NCBI GenBank assembly: GCA_024403735.1
Contig: JAKSRG010000004.1
Location: forward strand, 56,624 to 120,623
Length of the DNA: 64,000 bases
Direction: 5' to 3'
Origin: Clostridia bacterium
GTDB taxonomy: Bacteria > Bacillota > Clostridia > Saccharofermentanales > Saccharofermentanaceae
Shown: one piece after another, positions 1 to 9,080 of the stretch
Layout: each line of letters begins with the position of its first letter
Position numbering within the stretch: the first letter of the stretch is position 1
The notes under the pieces: generated by a model
Databases searched by the model: none
Seen by the model: the letters and a program-made list of their open reading frames with translations, nothing else
Told to the model about the DNA's origin: nothing
Translations under genes and position numbers: made by a program

Positions 1-792
1 TCCGAGCGATTGAAGCGTTATAAGGCTCATACAATTGTAGTTGATCCTGCGCTTATCTCTGAGGATGGACAGCTTCTTGTTACTGAAGAAGTTTATGATA
101 ATCTTTCATCCAAGCTTTATCCATTGGCTACAATTATTACCCCTAATCCCTATGAACTTGAGCTCCTTACGGGAATGGAAGTTCATAGCGAGGATGACCT
201 TATTAAGGCTGGTCGTGAGTTGAGTATTAAGTACAGATGTGCTGTTTTTGTTAAAGCTTTTAATGCCTTCGGTATTGATTTGCTCATTAATGGTAACGAA
301 TTCTCATGGATTAAGAGAAATGATGTCCCTGTTGAGAAGCAGTATTCATTTGGAACTGCTTTGGCATGTATGTTACCTGAATGTGAGAGCCTTGAGCAGG
401 CTGCTACATCTGCTAGCCAGTTTGTTTATGGTGTTATTCAAGAGAAAAAGCAGGTCAAGACATCTATTCCATTTACTCTTAATCCTGCTCCATCTTCAAT
501 GGAAATCAGAACAAAGACGCCTGAACCAGAAGGTGTACGTGAAGTACCAGAAGACTTGATCAGAGTTGATGCTCCAGCTTCTGAAATACCAACTAAGCTT
601 GGCGACCTTCAGGTGTCTAGAGTTACTACTTCTGAGACATCATCACCAATTCCTTCAACTCCAGTTGAGACTGATTTAGAGGTGGTTTTGAGTGTTGATA
701 ATTTTGCACCAGAACCAGTAATTGATGAGACTTTGAGTAGAAGTTTGAAGGAACTTCGCGATAAACTTAATAAGCTAAGATCTGATGAGTAA
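1..792 (+). CDS. HMP kinase (ThiD/PfkB-fold)-like protein, 5' end missing, degenerate active site
   Basis: The reading frame is open from base 1, so the gene begins outside the window; the TTG at 10 is not a credible start. The visible part matches the C-terminal half of hydroxymethylpyrimidine kinases: VVDPALIS followed by LATIITPNPYELELLTG, the pattern around the substrate-lid and ITPN region of ThiD. In true ThiD enzymes this is followed by a GTGC/GTGD anion-hole motif before SAALA. Here that place reads YSFGTALAC, so the glycine loop and catalytic Cys/Asp are gone. The last 100 or so residues are a Pro/Ser/Thr/Glu-rich, probably disordered tail with no counterpart in ThiD. The fold call is good, but phosphotransfer activity is doubtful. 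The protein may be a binding or regulatory derivative. A terminator follows at 796. Confidence 0.6.
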   Translation, partial: SERLKRYKAHTIVVDPALISEDGQLLVTEEVYDNLSSKLYPLATIITPNPYELELLTGMEVHSEDDLIKAGRELSIKYRCAVFVKAFNAFGIDLLINGNEFSWIKRNDVPVEKQYSFGTALACMLPECESLEQAATSASQFVYGVIQEKKQVKTSIPFTLNPAPSSMEIRTKTPEPEGVREVPEDLIRVDAPASEIPTKLGDLQVSRVTTSETSSPIPSTPVETDLEVVLSVDNFAPEPVIDETLSRSLKELRDKLNKLRSDE

Positions 793-795
793 TAG

Positions 796-830
796 ACGGG
801 AAGACATTGAGCTTCCCGTTATTTATTTTT
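796..830 (+). terminator. Rho-independent terminator after the HMP-kinase-like gene
   Basis: An 8-bp stem, ACGGGAAG (796-803) with CTTCCCGT (812-819), is followed by a T-rich run. It separates the first gene from rsmE. Confidence 0.8.
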
Positions 831-901
831 CGACCAAATCGAAAACGAGAATAACTCATATGTTAAAATATTTCTAATGACTAATATGCGGATGGTGCAT
901 T

Positions 902-1636
902 ATGACTAGATTGTTTGTTGAATTCAGTTTGAAAGATAAAACTGAACTTGTATTAGATGAAGAAAATTCAAGATATCTGTCACAGGTTCTTAGAATGAGA
1001 GTTGATGAAGAACTTGTTGTTGTTGACAATTCTAGAATTGAGTACATCTGTGCAATTTCTCAGATAACAAAGAAAGAAGTAACTTTGTCGATTAGAAGTT
1101 CTTCGCTTAACTGCACCGAGGCTCCATACGATGTTACATTATTTCAGTCTGTTTCTAAGGGTGAAAGAATGGATTACACAATTCAGAAAACAACTGAGCT
1201 TGGCGTTAAAGCGATTTATCCAGTCCTTTCTGAACGAGTTATTGTAAAGCTAAGTGGTAAAGATGTTTCTGGAAAGATTGATAGATGGCAAAAGATTTCT
1301 CTTGAGGCAGCTAGACAATCTCACAGGGGAATGGTTCCAACTATCAAGGAACCAATTGAGTTTGAGGATGCACTTAAACTTGCTAAGGATGAGTTTGATT
1401 TAGTTCTTTTTCCATGGGAAGAAGAGAGCGAGAATGGTATTAAAGAAGCACTTAAATCCTTTAGTGGAAAGAAGATTGCAGTCTTTGTTGGACCTGAAGG
1501 CGGATACTCCACAGAGGAAGCATCTAAAGCAGTTTCTTATGGTGCTAAGAGCGTAACGCTTGGCCCAAGAATTCTTCGAACTGAGACCGCAGGAGCAGCA
1601 GTTTTATCTATGCTGATTTATGAATTGGAACTTTGA
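902..1636 (+). CDS. rsmE: 16S rRNA (uracil1498-N3)-methyltransferase RsmE
   Basis: SPOUT-family methyltransferase that methylates N3 of U1498 in 16S rRNA using SAM. The 244-residue length is normal for the family. An N-terminal PUA-like domain (about residues 1-70, with RLFVE and SQVLRMRVDE) precedes the knotted SPOUT domain. The SAM-binding knot is clear: VGPEGGYSTEE at about 196-206 and LGPRILRTETA at 220-230. QSVSKGERMDYTIQKTTELGV at about 82-102 is also typical. Translation starts at ATG 902. In many Firmicutes rsmE sits beside prmA or dnaJ, which are absent here, while hisS lies downstream behind its own promoter. Identification is secure; activity is inferred from the family. Confidence 0.93.
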   Translation: MTRLFVEFSLKDKTELVLDEENSRYLSQVLRMRVDEELVVVDNSRIEYICAISQITKKEVTLSIRSSSLNCTEAPYDVTLFQSVSKGERMDYTIQKTTELGVKAIYPVLSERVIVKLSGKDVSGKIDRWQKISLEAARQSHRGMVPTIKEPIEFEDALKLAKDEFDLVLFPWEEESENGIKEALKSFSGKKIAVFVGPEGGYSTEEASKAVSYGAKSVTLGPRILRTETAGAAVLSMLIYELEL

Positions 1637-1649
1637 TACCAATAAAAGG

Positions 1650-1678
1650 TTGTTTGATTTTCGACTAAGTATTATAAT
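1650..1678 (+). promoter_or_regulatory. Sigma-A type promoter for hisS
   Basis: TTGTTT (1650-1655), 17-bp spacer, then a perfect TATAAT (1673-1678), about 48 bp upstream of the hisS ATG. This is sequence match only. I see no T-box leader in the short gap to the gene. Confidence 0.6.
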
Positions 1679-1725
1679 ACGCGGGTATAATAATATATTA
1701 ATAATAATAATTAGGAGTGTTAAAA

Positions 1726-2982
1726 ATGAGATACGCAGCACAGAAAGGTACAAAAGATATTTTGCCACAGGACATATATCGCTGGCACAAAGCCGAGCAG
1801 ACCTTTGCAGAAGTATGTCATTCTTATGGATATGAAGAGATTAGAATCCCAACATTTGAGCAGACTGATCTTTTCCAGAGAAGTGTTGGTGATACAACAG
1901 ACGTAGTTCAAAAAGAAATGTACACATTTGACGATAAGGGTGGTCGTTCAATTACTCTTCGTCCAGAAGGTACAGCAGGTGTAGTTAGAAGCTTTATCGA
2001 GAATGGTATGACAAGCCTTGCTAGTCCAGTAAGAATGTTCTATAACATCACAGCTTTCCGTTATGAGAATGTACAGAAGGGTAGAATGAGAGAGTTCCAC
2101 CAGTTTGGTTTGGAAGCTTTTGGTGCACAGGGACCAGAGATTGATGCTGAGATTATTTCTATTCTCACAGTATTCTTTGACAGAATGGGTATTAAGAATA
2201 CAAAGCTTTGTATCAATTCAATTGGTTGTCCTACTTGTAGAAAAGCTTATAACGATAAGCTCAAGGATTACTTCAGACCAAATCTTGAGAAGATGTGTGA
2301 TGACTGTAAGTCAAGATTTGATAAGAATCCACTTCGTATGATCGACTGTAAGGATGATCGTTGTAAGGCTTTTGCAGCTGGTGCTCCAAGACTTATCGAT
2401 TATCTTTGTGAAGATTGTAACAATCACTTCGAGAGCCTTAAGAAACAGCTTGAGAACCTCGGCATCAAGTATGAGATCGATTCAAGTATCGTTCGTGGTC
2501 TTGATTACTACACAAGAACAGTATTTGAGTTCAAGTCAGAAAATGTTGGTACACAGGGTACTATCTGTGGTGGTGGACGTTACGACGGTCTTGTAGAGAG
2601 CATGGATGGATCTTCTGTTCCAGGTATTGGTTTCGCAATGGGTGCTGAGAGATTCCTTATGGAATGTGAAGCTCAGGGCATCGAGATTGAGAAGCCTAAT
2701 TACGTTAAGGTATATCTTGCATCTCTTAATGATGAAGTTAAGCCTTTCATTAGCAAGACTTGCTTAGAGCTTAGAAGAGCAGGTATCGGTTGTGAGCAAG
2801 ATCTCGTAGGAAGGGCATTCAAGGCTCAGATGAAATATGCTAACAAGGCGAAGATACCTTATGTGATTGTTGTTGGTGAAGACGAAATTGCTAATAACAA
2901 GGTAAACGTTAAAAACATGGCTGATGGTTCTCAGACAGAGGTTGCTCTTGATGGTATCGTAAGCTTTTTCGAGAATATCTAA
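1726..2982 (+). CDS. hisS: Histidyl-tRNA synthetase
   Basis: Class II aminoacyl-tRNA synthetase that charges tRNA-His; 418 residues. It opens with the typical MRYAAQKGTKDILP, class II motif 2 is in the FRYENVQKGRMREFHQFG region, and the histidine A motif VRGLDYYTRTVFE and motif 3 region GIGFAMGAERF are all present. The C-terminal anticodon-binding domain covers roughly residues 325-418. An in-frame GTG exists 9 bp upstream at 1717, but the GGAG at 1714-1717 is spaced correctly for ATG 1726, so that start was chosen. aspS follows 30 bp downstream, the common Firmicute hisS-aspS pair. The cysteines between about 170 and 235 are denser than usual (CPTCRKAY, CDDCKS, CEDCNN) and resemble the insertion seen in other clostridial HisS. 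Confidence 0.96.
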   Translation: MRYAAQKGTKDILPQDIYRWHKAEQTFAEVCHSYGYEEIRIPTFEQTDLFQRSVGDTTDVVQKEMYTFDDKGGRSITLRPEGTAGVVRSFIENGMTSLASPVRMFYNITAFRYENVQKGRMREFHQFGLEAFGAQGPEIDAEIISILTVFFDRMGIKNTKLCINSIGCPTCRKAYNDKLKDYFRPNLEKMCDDCKSRFDKNPLRMIDCKDDRCKAFAAGAPRLIDYLCEDCNNHFESLKKQLENLGIKYEIDSSIVRGLDYYTRTVFEFKSENVGTQGTICGGGRYDGLVESMDGSSVPGIGFAMGAERFLMECEAQGIEIEKPNYVKVYLASLNDEVKPFISKTCLELRRAGIGCEQDLVGRAFKAQMKYANKAKIPYVIVVGEDEIANNKVNVKNMADGSQTEVALDGIVSFFENI

Positions 2983-3012
2983 TCAAAATATAGAAAGAGA
3001 ATGGTGATTTAA

Positions 3013-4824
3013 ATGGCAGATTCAATTCAGGGATTAAAGAGATCTTCAATGTGTGCTGACCTTACAGAAGCTAACATTGGTGAGAAAGTTACATTGATGG
3101 GATGGTGTCATAAGTGCCGTGACTTAGGCGGTTTGACATTTATTACTTTGAGAGATAGAACAGGCGAGATTCAGCTTGTAATTTCTCCAGACGCTTCTGA
3201 GGAACTTAAGGCTAAGGCTTCTTCTATCAGAAGTGAGTTCGTGCTCGCAGCAGTAGGTGAGGTTGCTCTTAGAAGTGCACCAAATCCTAAGATGAAGACA
3301 GGTACAATCGAGGTTAATGTTGAGGACTTGAGAATTATTTCTGAAGCTCAGACAACTCCTTTCTATATCGAAGATGATGATACAGCTAATGAGGCTTTGA
3401 GACTTAAGTACAGATATCTTGATTTGAGAAGACCATGCATGCAGAAGAATCTTATGTTCAGACATAGAATTGCTAAGTGTGCAAGAGACTACTATGACGA
3501 GGCTGGTTTTATTGAGATTGAGACACCAATGCTTGGTAAGTCTACACCAGAAGGTGCACGTGACTATCTCGTACCTTCACGAGTTAAGAATGGTTCTTTC
3601 TTTGCTCTTCCACAGTCTCCACAGCTTTATAAGCAGCTTTTGATGCTCGCTGGTTATGATAGATATTTCCAGATTGCTAAGTGCTTCCGTGATGAGGACC
3701 TTCGTGCTGATAGACAGCCAGAGTTCACACAGATCGACCTTGAGATGTCTTTCGTTGAGTGCGAGGACGTTATGAAGGTAACTGAGGGCTTCCTTGTTAG
3801 AGTATTTAAGGAAGTAATGGATATGGATATCGAACTTCCTATCAGAAGAATTCCATATGCAGAGGCTATGGAGAGATATGGTTCTGATAAGCCAGATCTT
3901 AGATTTGGTCTTGAACTCAAGAATATTACAGAGATTGCTAAGAAGATTGATTTCATCGTATTTAAGGGTGCTATCGATCTTGGTGGTTCAGTAAGAGCAG
4001 TAGTTGTACCTAATGGTGCTTCAATGACACGTAAGGAGATTGATGCTCTTGGTGAAGTATGTAAGACATACAAGGCTAAGGGAATGGCTTGGCTCGTTCC
4101 TTCTAAGGAGCCACGTGGTTCTTTCCTTAAGTTCCTTACACCTGAGCTTATTTCAGAGATTGCAGAGGCAACTGGTGCTGGCGAGAATGACCTCATCTGC
4201 ATCGTAGCTGATAAGGACAAGGTAACATTTGATGCTCTTGGTGCACTTCGTTGCGAAGCAGCTAAGAAGCTCGGTCTTATCGATCCTAATGACTTTAAGC
4301 TCTGCTGGGTTACAGAGTTCCCAATGTTTGAGTATTCAGAAGAAGAAGGAAGATACATGGCAATGCATCATCCATTCACATGTCCTATGGATGAGGATCT
4401 TGAGTATCTTGAGACAGATAAGAGCAAGCTCCGCTCAAAGGCTTACGATATCGTTCTCAATGGTTGTGAGCTCGGTGGTGGTTCAATTCGTATCCATAAC
4501 CGTGATCTCCAGATGAGAGTATTCAAGGCATTGGGCTTTACAGAGGAGAGTGCGCAGGAACAGTTCGGCTTCCTTCTCGACGCATTTACTTATGGTGTAC
4601 CACCTCATGGCGGTCTTGCATTTGGTCTCGATAGAATGGTAATGCTCATGGGTCATTGCTCAAGCATTCGTGAGGTTATCGCGTTCCCTAAGGTACAGAA
4701 TTCTTCTGACCTTATGACTGAAGCTCCAGCTCCAGTTGAGGCTAAGCAGCTTGCTGAACTTGGTATTGAAGTATCAGTTCCTGAAAAGGAAGAAGATGTT
4801 GAAGACGGAGCTATTTTTGATTAA
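3013..4824 (+). CDS. aspS: Aspartyl-tRNA synthetase
   Basis: Class II synthetase of the long bacterial type, 603 residues. Order of domains: N-terminal OB-fold anticodon-binding domain (GWCHKCRDLGGLTFITLRDRTG, about 25-45), catalytic core with motif 2 around AKCFRDEDLRADRQPEFTQ, the bacterial GAD insertion around residues 300-410, and motif 3 near FGLDRMVMLMG. It is cotranscribed with hisS upstream, and lepB follows after an 18-bp gap. Whether it is discriminating (Asp only) or also charges tRNA-Asn cannot be decided from this window, because no gatCAB is present here. No frameshift or missing motif was seen. Confidence 0.96.
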   Translation: MADSIQGLKRSSMCADLTEANIGEKVTLMGWCHKCRDLGGLTFITLRDRTGEIQLVISPDASEELKAKASSIRSEFVLAAVGEVALRSAPNPKMKTGTIEVNVEDLRIISEAQTTPFYIEDDDTANEALRLKYRYLDLRRPCMQKNLMFRHRIAKCARDYYDEAGFIEIETPMLGKSTPEGARDYLVPSRVKNGSFFALPQSPQLYKQLLMLAGYDRYFQIAKCFRDEDLRADRQPEFTQIDLEMSFVECEDVMKVTEGFLVRVFKEVMDMDIELPIRRIPYAEAMERYGSDKPDLRFGLELKNITEIAKKIDFIVFKGAIDLGGSVRAVVVPNGASMTRKEIDALGEVCKTYKAKGMAWLVPSKEPRGSFLKFLTPELISEIAEATGAGENDLICIVADKDKVTFDALGALRCEAAKKLGLIDPNDFKLCWVTEFPMFEYSEEEGRYMAMHHPFTCPMDEDLEYLETDKSKLRSKAYDIVLNGCELGGGSIRIHNRDLQMRVFKALGFTEESAQEQFGFLLDAFTYGVPPHGGLAFGLDRMVMLMGHCSSIREVIAFPKVQNSSDLMTEAPAPVEAKQLAELGIEVSVPEKEEDVEDGAIFD

Positions 4825-4842
4825 TCGTTTGGCGGTGATAAT

Positions 4843-5577
4843 ATGAAATCTGCATCAGAAAAGAATAATTCAAATAACTCATACAATATGTCTGAGATTG
4901 ATGCTATTGCTGAGGCTTTGGAAAACAAGGAAACTCAACCTAAGGTAGAAACTCCTTCTGCTGAGGAATTGAAAGAAGAAGCTAAATGGCAGCCAACAAC
5001 AGATAAAGAAAAGGCTGTTTTCGAAGGCCTTGGTTGGCTCAAATCTGTTTGTATTGGTGTCCTTGTTGGTGTTCTTTTAGTTGTATTTGTAATACAGAGA
5101 AATGATGTATTTGGTACTTCTATGGAACCAACACTTCGAAGCGGAGATAAGATTTTTGCTGAGAAGATTTCTACTTATATGGATACATATAAGAGAGGTG
5201 ACATCGTAATTCTCGATGGTACTGATATGGAAGGTTATTCTCATGAAGAGTATCTCATTAAGCGTATTGTTGGTATGCCTGGTGATACTGTAAGAATTGC
5301 TGATGGTGTTGTTTATATTAAACCGGCAGGTAGCGAGACATTCTCTGAACTTGATGAGAGTTATCTTGTTCCAGGAACAGTTACAACAGTTTCTAGTACA
5401 GGTTATACAAAGGGTTATAACGAGGTAACACTTGCTGCTAATGAGTATTATTGCTTAGGTGATAATAGAATTGTTAGTAATGACAGCAGATCTCTTGGAC
5501 CTTTTACAGAGGATAGAATTAAGGGTGTAGCTATTGTTCGTGTATACCCATTTGGTTCATTTGGAACAATTAAGTAA
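4843..5577 (+). CDS. lepB: Signal peptidase I
   Basis: Membrane serine protease that removes signal peptides from exported proteins. The protein is 244 residues. It has an unusually long, charged, cytoplasmic N-terminus (about 65 residues), one transmembrane segment (about 67-84), then the conserved boxes: GTSMEPTLRSGD with the catalytic Ser at about 93, KRIVGMPGDTV with the catalytic Lys at about 140, and the LGDN box further on. A single membrane anchor is the usual Gram-positive layout. It lies between aspS and lepA; lepA-lepB pairing is common in bacteria, though the order is usually lepA first. Identification is secure. Confidence 0.93.
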   Translation: MKSASEKNNSNNSYNMSEIDAIAEALENKETQPKVETPSAEELKEEAKWQPTTDKEKAVFEGLGWLKSVCIGVLVGVLLVVFVIQRNDVFGTSMEPTLRSGDKIFAEKISTYMDTYKRGDIVILDGTDMEGYSHEEYLIKRIVGMPGDTVRIADGVVYIKPAGSETFSELDESYLVPGTVTTVSSTGYTKGYNEVTLAANEYYCLGDNRIVSNDSRSLGPFTEDRIKGVAIVRVYPFGSFGTIK

Positions 5578-5619
5578 TCTATATAAGATTACTCATACTA
5601 TTTTTATAAGGAATTAAAT

Positions 5620-7428
5620 ATGCAAAGACAGGATCTTATACGTAACTTTTGTATTATTGCGCATATCGATCACGGTAAATCAACGCTTGCAGATCGTTTG
5701 ATTGAACATACTGGTGTTAAAGAAAAACGTGAGATGCAGGCTCAAATTCTTGATAACATGGCTATTGAGCGTGAACGTGGTATCACTATCAAGGCTCAAG
5801 CTACAAGAATGTCTTATAAGGCTCAAGATGGTAATACTTACGAGCTTAACCTTATTGACACTCCAGGCCATGTTGACTTTAACTATGAGGTTTCACGTAG
5901 TCTTGCTGCTTGTGATGGTGCAGTGTTGATTGTTGATGCTGCTCAGGGTGTTGAAGCTCAGACATTGGCAAATGTTTATTTGGCAGTAGATAGTGACCTT
6001 GAAGTTCTTCCTGTAATTAATAAGATTGATCTTCCTTCAGCACAGCCAGAGGTAGTTCGTAATGAGATTGAAGATGTAATTGGTATTGATGCATCTTATG
6101 CTCCACTTATTTCAGCGAAGAATGATATTGGTATAGATGAAGTATTAGAATCTATTATTAAATATCTACCTGCTCCTAATGGAGATGAAGAAAAGCCTTT
6201 TAGAGCTCTCATTTTTGATTCAAAGTATGACTCTTATAAGGGTGTAATTGTAAGTCTTCGAGTTAAAGAAGGTAGCGTAAAGCTTGGTGACAAGATTCTT
6301 ATGATGCACACTCAGAAAGAGTTTGTTGTAACAGAATTAGGATATTTCCAGCCAGGTGATTATGTTCCAACAAAGGAGCTTAAAGCAGGTGAAGTTGGTT
6401 ATATCTGTGCTTCTATTAAGAACGTTAGAGATACTGCTCCTGGTGATACTATTACTTTGGCGGATAATCCAGCACCAGAACCATTGATGGGCTATAAGGG
6501 CATTCAGCAGATGGTATTCTGTGGTCTTTATCCAGTTGATGGTGCTAAGTATGGGGATTTAAGAGATGCTCTTGAGAAGCTTCGTCTTAATGATGCGGCT
6601 TTGTCCTTTGAAGCTGAGACATCAGCTGCATTGGGATTTGGTTTTAGATGTGGTTTCTTAGGCCTTTTGCACTATGAAGTTATTCAGGAAAGACTTGAAA
6701 GAGAGTTTAATCTTGATCTTATCTCAACTGCTCCATCTGTTATTTACAAGATTCATAAGATGGATGGAACTGTAATGGATATGGATAATCCTACAAATAT
6801 GCCAGATCCATCTGAGATTGATTATATTGAAGAACCAATGGTTAAGTGTACAATTATGCTTCCTAAGGAATATGTAGGAAACATTATGGAAGTATGTCAG
6901 GAACGTCGTGGTGAGTATAAGGATATGACTTATATGGATGATGTTCGTGTAATGCTTCACTACAGAATGCCACTTAATGAGATTATTTATGACTTCTTCG
7001 ATTTGCTTAAATCAAGAACAAGAGGATATGCTTCACTTGATTATGAACTTGATGATTATGATAGAAGTAGTCTTGTAAAGCTTGATATTCTTCTTAACGG
7101 TGATCCAGTTGATGCTTTATCTTTTATCGTACATAAGGATAAGGCGTATGCACGTGGTCGTAGAATGGCTGAAAAGCTTAAGGAGAATATTCCTAGACAG
7201 CAGTTCGAAGTACCTATCCAGGCTTGTATTGGTGGTAAAGTAATTGCTAGAGAAACTATTAGAGCTTACCGTAAGGATGTATTGTCCAAATGTTACGGTG
7301 GTGATATTACACGTAAGAAGAAACTTCTTGAGAAGCAGAAAGAAGGAAAGAAGAGAATGAGACAGGTTGGTTCTGTTGAAGTTCCACAGGAAGCCTTCAT
7401 GAGCGTTCTTAAGCTCGATAGCGAATAG
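5620..7428 (+). CDS. lepA: Elongation factor 4 (LepA/EF-4)
   Basis: Translational GTPase of 602 residues that acts on stalled or mispositioned ribosomes and in 30S assembly. The G1 loop AHIDHGKST lies at residues 14-22, the G3 DTPGHVDF and G4 NKIDLP boxes follow. The LepA-specific C-terminal domain is recognisable by the [26 protein letters not shown] stretch and the Lys-rich [17 protein letters not shown] tail region. The RBS is weak (TAAGGAATT before ATG 5620). The stop codon overlaps the ribosome binding site of the exchanger gene downstream, so the two are probably cotranscribed. Confidence 0.96.
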   Translation: MQRQDLIRNFCIIAHIDHGKSTLADRLIEHTGVKEKREMQAQILDNMAIERERGITIKAQATRMSYKAQDGNTYELNLIDTPGHVDFNYEVSRSLAACDGAVLIVDAAQGVEAQTLANVYLAVDSDLEVLPVINKIDLPSAQPEVVRNEIEDVIGIDASYAPLISAKNDIGIDEVLESIIKYLPAPNGDEEKPFRALIFDSKYDSYKGVIVSLRVKEGSVKLGDKILMMHTQKEFVVTELGYFQPGDYVPTKELKAGEVGYICASIKNVRDTAPGDTITLADNPAPEPLMGYKGIQQMVFCGLYPVDGAKYGDLRDALEKLRLNDAALSFEAETSAALGFGFRCGFLGLLHYEVIQERLEREFNLDLISTAPSVIYKIHKMDGTVMDMDNPTNMPDPSEIDYIEEPMVKCTIMLPKEYVGNIMEVCQERRGEYKDMTYMDDVRVMLHYRMPLNEIIYDFFDLLKSRTRGYASLDYELDDYDRSSLVKLDILLNGDPVDALSFIVHKDKAYARGRRMAEKLKENIPRQQFEVPIQACIGGKVIARETIRAYRKDVLSKCYGGDITRKKKLLEKQKEGKKRMRQVGSVEVPQEAFMSVLKLDSE

Positions 7429-7438
7429 GAGATTGATA

Positions 7439-8425
7439 ATGCTTTCTTTTGTATTATATGGATTGCTTCTTATATTTTGCTTTGTAGTTCTCGTTAAAGG
7501 AGCAGACTTCTTAGTTGATGCTGCATCCAGTATTGCGAGTGCACTTAAGATACCATCTGTAATTATCGGATTGACGATTGTTGCTTTTGGTACGAGTGTT
7601 CCTGAAGCAGGTGTAAGTATTGCATCTTCTCTTAATGGGATTAATGAACTTTCTATTTCGAATGTAGTTGGTTCAAATCTTTTTAATCTGCTTGTAGTTG
7701 TTGGTCTTTGTGCCGTTATTAAGGAATTCAAAGTAGATGACGATATAAGAAAAAGAGATTACCCAATAAGTTTGTTCGCAGCAGTATTGTTGGTGATTTT
7801 TGCAATTGACTTGAAGATATCTAGAGTAGAAGGTCTTATTCTTTTATTTATAATAATTGGATATGTTGTTTTCCTTATCTCTACTTCAATTCGTTCATCT
7901 AAGGTTGTTGATATTGATGACCCTGAGGATGCTAAAGTTCCAGCTAATTCTGTTAAGAAGGTTTTAATCAATCTTCTTATTGTTGCTGTTTCAGTAGTGG
8001 CAGTTTATTTGGGTTCGAGAGGTGTCGTATATAGCTGTTCATTCTTTGCAAGTGCGTTGGGTGTATCAGATACGATTATTGGTGTAACAGTAGTAGCTCT
8101 CGGAACATCTTTACCTGAATTAGTAACTTCTATAGTTGCTTCTAAAAAGGGTGAGAATGAAATTGCTATTGGTAATGTAGTAGGTTCAAATATATTCAAC
8201 ATTTTGTTTGTATTAGGTGCTGCTAGTACTATCTCACCAATTGATAATTTGTTGAAAATGAATTTTATTGATACAATTATTTGTCTAGTTGGAATGGCTT
8301 TCTGCTATATGTTTGTACTTATAGGAAAGAAGTTTAGACGAATTGATGGAGCAATAATGCTTGTTTTATATGTTGCATTTATGTGTTTTGTAGTATTACG
8401 AGAAATGCAGATAATAGTTATTTAA
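7439..8425 (+). CDS. Na+(K+)/Ca2+ exchanger, CaCA family (YrbG-like)
   Basis: Inner-membrane cation antiporter of about 328 residues with roughly ten hydrophobic segments. The two CaCA alpha repeats are plain: VAFGTSVPE at about 48-56 with GSNLFNLLVVVGL after it, and VALGTSLPE at about 219-227 with GNVVGSNIFNILFVLG. The acidic central loop (VVDIDDPEDAK, about 156-166) is typical. The track-type start TTG 7433 is less likely than ATG 7439, which sits 6 bp after AGGAGA (7427-7432); this RBS overlaps the lepA stop. Ion specificity cannot be read from sequence, so calcium/sodium exchange is the family default. Confidence 0.88.
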   Translation: MLSFVLYGLLLIFCFVVLVKGADFLVDAASSIASALKIPSVIIGLTIVAFGTSVPEAGVSIASSLNGINELSISNVVGSNLFNLLVVVGLCAVIKEFKVDDDIRKRDYPISLFAAVLLVIFAIDLKISRVEGLILLFIIIGYVVFLISTSIRSSKVVDIDDPEDAKVPANSVKKVLINLLIVAVSVVAVYLGSRGVVYSCSFFASALGVSDTIIGVTVVALGTSLPELVTSIVASKKGENEIAIGNVVGSNIFNILFVLGAASTISPIDNLLKMNFIDTIICLVGMAFCYMFVLIGKKFRRIDGAIMLVLYVAFMCFVVLREMQIIVI

Positions 8426-8438
8426 GGAGATATTAATT

Positions 8439-8870
8439 ATGGCATTTAAGAAAATTACATCTATTTTGGTAGTTATGGCACTTGCTGTTATGATGACAGC
8501 TTGTTCAGAGGATAAGACAGTTGAGACTACTGCAGCAGCTACAACAGTAGCTGAAACAACAGTTGCTGAGACTACAGCTGAGGAAGTTGTTGAGACAACA
8601 GTTGAAGAGACTGAGCCATATGTTAATCCAGAGGCGATCGAGATTGTTAGTGGAGTTCCATACAACGTTGAGAATAGCACAGATTTTGCTGAGCCAGTTC
8701 TTTATGAAGTAGTTGAAGAAGTTAATGCATATACAGATTGGCAGGCTAATGCTATTGCAGTAGTATATCCAGTTGGTTCATGTATTTCTGCTATTTCTAC
8801 TGATGGAACATACGTAATGCAGGATAACGGTTATATCATCGAGGTTTCTGCACTTCAGATTATGGAGTAA
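8439..8870 (+). CDS. Small putative lipoprotein, function unknown
   Basis: A 143-residue protein with a signal peptide (MAFKKITSILVVMALAVMMTA) and a lipobox-like MTAC with Cys at 22, so probably a membrane-anchored lipoprotein; Met at -3 is a weaker lipobox residue. Residues 27-62 are a repetitive Thr/Glu/Ala/Val linker (units like TTVAET). The C-terminal 75 residues form a small folded domain with the pattern VYPVGSCISAISTDGTY. I do not recognise the family. The RBS AAGGAG lies 14 bp after the exchanger stop, so it may share that transcript. No terminator was seen before the tRNA promoter downstream. Confidence 0.65.
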   Translation: MAFKKITSILVVMALAVMMTACSEDKTVETTAAATTVAETTVAETTAEEVVETTVEETEPYVNPEAIEIVSGVPYNVENSTDFAEPVLYEVVEEVNAYTDWQANAIAVVYPVGSCISAISTDGTYVMQDNGYIIEVSALQIME

Positions 8871-8892
8871 TCAAGATACTTTACGATTAGTG

Positions 8893-8921
8893 GTGACAAT
8901 TATCTATTTTAATGGTATCAT
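8893..8921 (+). promoter_or_regulatory. Promoter of tRNA-Leu
   Basis: GTGACA (8893-8898), 17-bp spacer, TATCAT (8916-8921). It would start transcription about 8 bp before the tRNA, a typical stable-RNA spacing. Sequence match only. Confidence 0.5.
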
Positions 8922-8935
8922 CTACTAGTTGTTTA

Positions 8936-9018
8936 GCGGATGTGGTGAAATTGGCAGACACGCTGGATTTAGGTTCCAGTGCGCGAGCGTGCAGGTTCAA
9001 GTCCTGTCATCCGCACCA
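8936..9018 (+). tRNA. tRNA-Leu (anticodon UAG)
   Basis: Class II tRNA of 83 nt. The acceptor stem GCGGATG (8936-8942) pairs perfectly with CATCCGC (9008-9014). The discriminator A at 9015 is followed by an encoded CCA (9016-9018). The anticodon stem CTGGA/TCCAG closes the loop TTTAGGT, which places TAG at 8970-8972. A short variable arm and the T-arm GTTCAA are present. It reads CUA and probably other CUN codons. Confidence 0.95.
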
Positions 9019-9025
9019 AATATAT

Positions 9026-9058
9026 ACCTATCCTTGATTATTCAAGGGTAGGTTTTTT
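9026..9058 (+). terminator. Terminator of tRNA-Leu
   Basis: A 12-bp stem with one G-T pair, ACCTATCCTTGA (9026-9037) against TCAAGGGTAGGT (9042-9053), followed by six T. It ends only about 22 bp before the GTG start of the next gene. Confidence 0.85.
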
Positions 9059-9080
9059 ATTGGAAAAAGGGAGTTTATTT

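Noticed and set aside
1637..1725. T-box riboswitch before hisS/aspS
   Set aside because: Only 89 bp are available, with a clear promoter close to the gene and no specifier stem or terminator.
3654..4358. 234-codon minus-strand ORF inside aspS
   Set aside because: Antisense shadow of a conserved gene, with Ser-rich composition typical of the reverse frame and no RBS.
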